In this document: positions 60,845 through 64,000 of the stretch, one piece after another
Numbering within the stretch: the stretch's first letter is position 1
How the letters are laid out: each line of letters opens with the position of its first letter
DNA from: Chitinophaga caseinilytica
GTDB taxonomy: Bacteria > Bacteroidota > Bacteroidia > Chitinophagales > Chitinophagaceae
Assembly: GCF_038396765.1 (NCBI RefSeq)
Contig: NZ_CP150096.1
Span: 167,501-231,500, forward strand
DNA length: 64,000 bases
Reading direction: 5' to 3'
Translations under genes and position numbers: made by a program
The notes under the pieces: generated by a model
What the model was told of the DNA's origin: nothing
Seen by the model: the letters and a program-made list of their open reading frames with translations, nothing else
Databases searched by the model: none

Positions 60845-61474
60845 TCAATCCGCCAACTCCAGCACCGATCCCTTCAAAAATCGCAGCTTTTCAAAAGCCG
60901 CCGTTTCTTTCCAGCCGGCGTTCAGCCAAACGTTTTTGTGCTGCGGGTTCGCATACAGCACCTTGATCTTCCGGGGGCGGCGGGCCCGGCTTTCCTTCAC
61001 CCGTTCCACAAAATCCACCATCGCTTCTTCATTGAAAGGGTTGAACAGAAAAATGACGCCCGTTCGGTCGGAGACCTCCATCCGCCGCGCATCTTCACAT
61101 AATACTTCATATTTCCCCGGCTTCACGGATTTGCATAATCCGGGCGACAGCTCGATCCCGGTAATATCATCGAACCCATAAAATTCCGCCATGGCCAGCA
61201 CGCGCCCCATCCCGCAGCCTACGTCGAGAAAACCGGTTTTCTTTTCGGCATCGGTCACATGGTTCAGCAGCCATTCGGCGGAATAATAATTGATGGGCTC
61301 GTATTGCGTGGCCTGCGCTTTGGCCGAGTCCGAAATGGCGTCTCCCAGGTAATGCGTGCCGATGGTGCGCAAGCCGTACTTCCGCTCGCCGGCAATTTCC
61401 CGGCGGATGACGAACAAAGCCATTTCAAGGTCCCAATGCCAGGCGAGGTACAAAAAGTAACGGATAAAGCGCAT
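60845..61474 (-). CDS. Class I SAM-dependent methyltransferase
   Basis: A 209-residue Rossmann-fold methyltransferase. Motif I is FLDVGCGMGRVLAMAEFYG and the motif II acidic residue is in DITGIELSPGLC; ARRMEVSDRTGVIFLFNPF covers motifs III-IV. The first ~45 residues are a basic helical extension (MRFIRYFLYLAWHWDLEMAL). The acceptor is unknown. It converges on the small acetyltransferase gene with one base between stops, and its start lies just after the TlpA gene's terminator. Confidence 0.9.
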   Translation of the reverse strand: MRFIRYFLYLAWHWDLEMALFVIRREIAGERKYGLRTIGTHYLGDAISDSAKAQATQYEPINYYSAEWLLNHVTDAEKKTGFLDVGCGMGRVLAMAEFYGFDDITGIELSPGLCKSVKPGKYEVLCEDARRMEVSDRTGVIFLFNPFNEEAMVDFVERVKESRARRPRKIKVLYANPQHKNVWLNAGWKETAAFEKLRFLKGSVLELAD

Positions 61475-61487
61475 CCGCCCAAGTTAC

Positions 61488-61515
61488 AAAAAACCCCGGC
61501 CCAAAAGAGCCGGGG
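61488..61515 (-). terminator. Terminator of the TlpA-family gene
   Basis: Arms CCCCGGC / GCCGGGG (61494-61500 and 61509-61515), followed on the minus strand by six T residues. Confidence 0.8.
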
Positions 61516-61540
61516 TAGTTGCATTTGCATGATTTCCGTA

Positions 61541-63350
61541 TCAAGGTGTTAATGCCATTTGTAGTTGGACGCGGAGGCGAGACTCCACTTCCGCTCCTTC
61601 GAATCCTATATTGGCAAATCGTATCCGCCCGTTTTTGTCGATGACGTACGTGGCGGGAATGATATTGAAATTGAATTTTTCGCCGATGTTGGGATCGGTG
61701 TTGTAATACACGGGGAAAGAATACGTTTTGTTCCCTTTCCAGTTCTGCGCATCCTGCAATGTGTTTTTCGCGCCGCTGTTGACGATCATGAAAACCACGT
61801 CCGGGTTGCTTTTGAACTCATCGTAGAGTTTCTGCACGAAGGGCATTTCCTGCATGCAGGGCACGCACCAGGTGGCCCAGAAATCGATGAGCACCACTTT
61901 CCCGCGGAGGCTTTCCGGGGTTACGGGATTGCCTTTCAGGTCTACGAACGACGAAAGCTCCGGTGCGGGTTTGTCGATCATTTGCCGGGCCACGGCGGCT
62001 TTCAGTTCCCCGAGGCGCAGCGCGCCGATTTCCGCCAGGGCCGTTTCGCGGCCGGTCTGTTTGTAGAAGCGGCTTACGTTTTCGAGGGTTTCGTGGTCGT
62101 GCGAGGCGGCGATCGCGGCACGCATGTGCGCTTCGCCGTCACCGTCTTTCCCTTCCAGCATATCGATGAGGCCGAGCATCGACAGGAGGTTCCCCTTTGC
62201 CTGGGCGGTTACCGCCCGGCGGGTGCTGTCGTCTACCAGCGGGATGATATGCCCCGTTTCCGGGAAATACCGGATGAGCCCGGCGGGCCAGCGGTCGGCC
62301 ATGGCCAGCGCCATGTTGGTGTATTGGCGCGCCAGCGGCAGGGCCACCGCATTTTCGATGAGTGTTTCGGCCATGCTTTTGTAGAAGCGCGGGAGATGGG
62401 GGCTTTCCATGTCGTGGCGCACTTTCCCTGCATGGAATACCGTTTTTGCGGAGTCTTTGGCACGGGCGTACAGTTCGAACAATTGTTCATGGAATGGCGA
62501 GAAATCCGCTTCGGTCTGTTCCGTTTCTTTGTCCAGCGCCAGTTCCAGCAGGGCGATGCGGCGGGCGGAATCTTTTTCCCGGCTGATGAAATCCGCATGC
62601 AGGCTCCGGCCCAGCGCGGTTTCCGGGTAGCGGACGCCCACTTGTTTCCGGATGGAATCCAGGCGCGAGGGTTCCCCGATGATGAGATAACCCATCGTTA
62701 CCCGGTTGAGGTTCCCGCGGTCGGAAGGCGCTTCATTCCACTTGGCTTCGATGACGTCGTGCATCCGGCGACGGATGGCTTTCTTTTCGGAAGCCAGTTT
62801 CGCCACCTGCTCCTGGTATACCAGCAGCCGCAATTTAGCTTCGTAGTTGTCGGGGAACGCTTTCAATTCCTGTTCGTACAAAGCCGCGGAAGCCGCCGCG
62901 GTACCGGGTGCTTTGCCCATTTGCGCGGCCATGCTGCCACCACGGTACAACAAGGCATGGCGGACGGGCAGGCCCTTTTTATATACCATCACTTCGAAAA
63001 GCCGGTCGGCCGCGGGCCGTTCGATCGCGTTGCCGCTGGTAAGCTGGAACGTGGCGAAGGCCGCGTAGGGCGCCAACCGGAAGCTGGCGGTCCATTTCCC
63101 GTTGGTTTTCACCATCGGGATGCGGATGGGCAGGTCGTAGAAGTTGGAGGTGACGAACTGTACCGTTACGGCGGTGGCGCCGGCCGGGATGGGGCCTGTG
63201 GCCACGGAGGGGTCGAGCGTAACGGTGACGGTTTCCCCGGCCTCCGGTTTCGCCGGCGCAATCACCACACGCTCCTGCAGAGCGCGCGGTGAGGCCGGTG
63301 GTTATGAGGAGGAGGATTACAAAAAGTATTTTATTTCTTATAGCCTTCAT
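61541..63350 (-). CDS. TlpA-like thiol-disulfide oxidoreductase with a long N-terminal region, frameshifted in the leader
   Basis: The C-terminal ~150 residues form a TlpA/ResA thioredoxin domain with the redox motif WATWCVPCMQEMPF and the cis-proline in IIPATYVID. The preceding ~420 residues comprise an Ig-like start (KPEAGETVTVTLDPS) and TPR-like helices, common in Bacteroidota TlpA proteins. The mature protein lacks a signal peptide in its own frame. An excellent one (MKAIRNKILFVILLLITTGLTA, from 63350) lies in another frame; the frames join in a GCGCGC tract near 63282-63288. One base too many accounts for the mismatch, predicting ~602 residues. Without repair the frame begins near 63268 with no export signal. 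It overlaps the SusD gene by 20 bp. Confidence 0.87.
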
Positions 63351-64000
63351 TCTGCGTCAGGTTAATGTTGGTGCTGATGGCATAGGCGGGGATCGGGTAC
63401 AGCGTATCGGTCGGCTGCCAGTTGGCGCCTTTGATGGGGCCCAGTACATCGGTGGCGCGTTGGGTACGTTTCAGATCGAACCAACGGTGGCCCCATTCCG
63501 CGAACAGTTCGAATTTCCGTTCATGCTCCACAGCCAGGATCAATTGCGGCTGCGTGAGGGCGGTATTCAGTTTCTGCAGGTTGGCGCGCTCGCGCACCGC
63601 ATCCAGGTCTTTACGGCCATCGTCCAGTTTATTTTGGCGGATGCGCGCTTCAGCCCTGATGAGGTATTGTTCCGCCACACGCATCACCATGGTATGCTCC
63701 TGTACCGGAGTTGCGTTACGCACTTTGTATTTGGCAGGCCAAAAATAGGTAGCGCCCGTTGCCAACGTCCTGTTACCCGTCCAGTTGGCGAGGCGCGCGT
63801 CCCCAGCTTCGAACTTCCGGATCAGATTAAGCGTATCCAGCCGGAACAGCGGGCCGGAAGTAGCGTTTGCCGGAATGGCCACCTGTGCTTCCCAGGTGTT
63901 CCGTCCTCCCCCTACATTCACCGACTGCAGTTGGAAAATAGCTTCGCGGCTGTTGGCGAGGAACACGGTGTTCAGGTCTTTCAACAGTTCATAATTACCG
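63331..64000 (-). CDS. SusD/RagB lipoprotein, C-terminal part (cut by window edge)
   Basis: The last ~220 residues of a SusD protein whose beginning lies beyond the window. Typical segments: MVMRVAEQYLIRAEARIRQNK, LILAVEHERKFELFAEWGHRWFDLKR and the ending LYPIPAYAISTNINLTQNEGY. The frame is open to the edge of the window. The downstream TlpA-family gene overlaps it by 20 bp, so they are translationally linked; SusCD-TlpA units are common in this group of bacteria. A SusC gene is expected beyond the edge. Confidence 0.93.
   Translation of the reverse strand, partial: GNYELLKDLNTVFLANSREAIFQLQSVNVGGGRNTWEAQVAIPANATSGPLFRLDTLNLIRKFEAGDARLANWTGNRTLATGATYFWPAKYKVRNATPVQEHTMVMRVAEQYLIRAEARIRQNKLDDGRKDLDAVRERANLQKLNTALTQPQLILAVEHERKFELFAEWGHRWFDLKRTQRATDVLGPIKGANWQPTDTLYPIPAYAISTNINLTQNEGYKK

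Overview
The window reads as a high-GC Bacteroidota chromosome, most likely a Chitinophagaceae (Chitinophaga-like) soil bacterium. The evidence is four SusC/SusD outer-membrane uptake pairs plus the end of a fifth SusD, promoters of the Bacteroidota type (-33 TTTG, -7 TAnnTTTG), no Shine-Dalgarno signals, and families typical of the phylum (FecR/ECF sigma with STN-SusC, DUF5689, DUF4476, TlpA fused to a long N-terminal region, CHRD lipoproteins). The taxonomic call is inference; no rRNA is present.

Layout. 1-5.8 kb: truA, a DUF4476 exported protein, a stand-alone biotin carrier protein and a secreted M1 aminopeptidase. 5.8-10.5 kb: a probable D-amino-acid module (GntP/DsdX-type permease, RidA deaminase, D-threonine aldolase/D-serine dehydratase-like PLP enzyme, M19 dipeptidase), with three degenerate 70-bp tandem repeats inside the long gap between permease and ridA. 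10.7-15 kb: an AT-rich winged-helix membrane protein, CHRD lipoprotein, DUF1835 protein and a lemA-TPM-TPM cluster. 15.3-19.9 kb: a CheY-like regulator, M20 dipeptidase, pgk and gapA. 19.9-23.3 kb: tRNA-Glu whose 3' end and terminator are repeated 695 bp downstream around a small secreted-protein gene, followed by tiny genes, the tail of a decayed exonuclease paralogue, a divergent imine-reductase/HxlR pair and an intact exonuclease.

23.4-30 kb: a complete cell-surface signalling locus (ECF sigma, FecR, STN-SusC, SusD). 30.3-31.2 kb: an HTH-pentapeptide-repeat regulator. 31.3-39.3 kb: a polysaccharide locus (SusC, SusD, heparinase II-like PL21 lyase, FCD-type GntR regulator). 39.3-40.2 kb: non-coding, with two copies of a 190-bp repeat. 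40.2-43.9 kb: a DUF2339/DUF3999 membrane pair. 44-50.3 kb: SusC/SusD/DUF5689 with a promoter more than 400 bp upstream and a structured leader. 50.9-53.8 kb: a divergent HxlR / serine hydrolase-MFS unit with overlapping palindromes. 54.6-59.4 kb: SusC/SusD. 59.5-64 kb: a 25-residue lipoprotein-like peptide, three GNAT-type genes, a methyltransferase, and a TlpA-family thiol oxidoreductase following a SusD cut by the window edge.

Three genes (short TPM protein, SusC at 36-39 kb, TlpA protein) each need a single-base change to read through. Because the broken parts remain well conserved, sequence errors or very recent mutations are more likely than old decay. Much of the opposite strand of the long SusC/SusD genes is open by composition alone and was not called.
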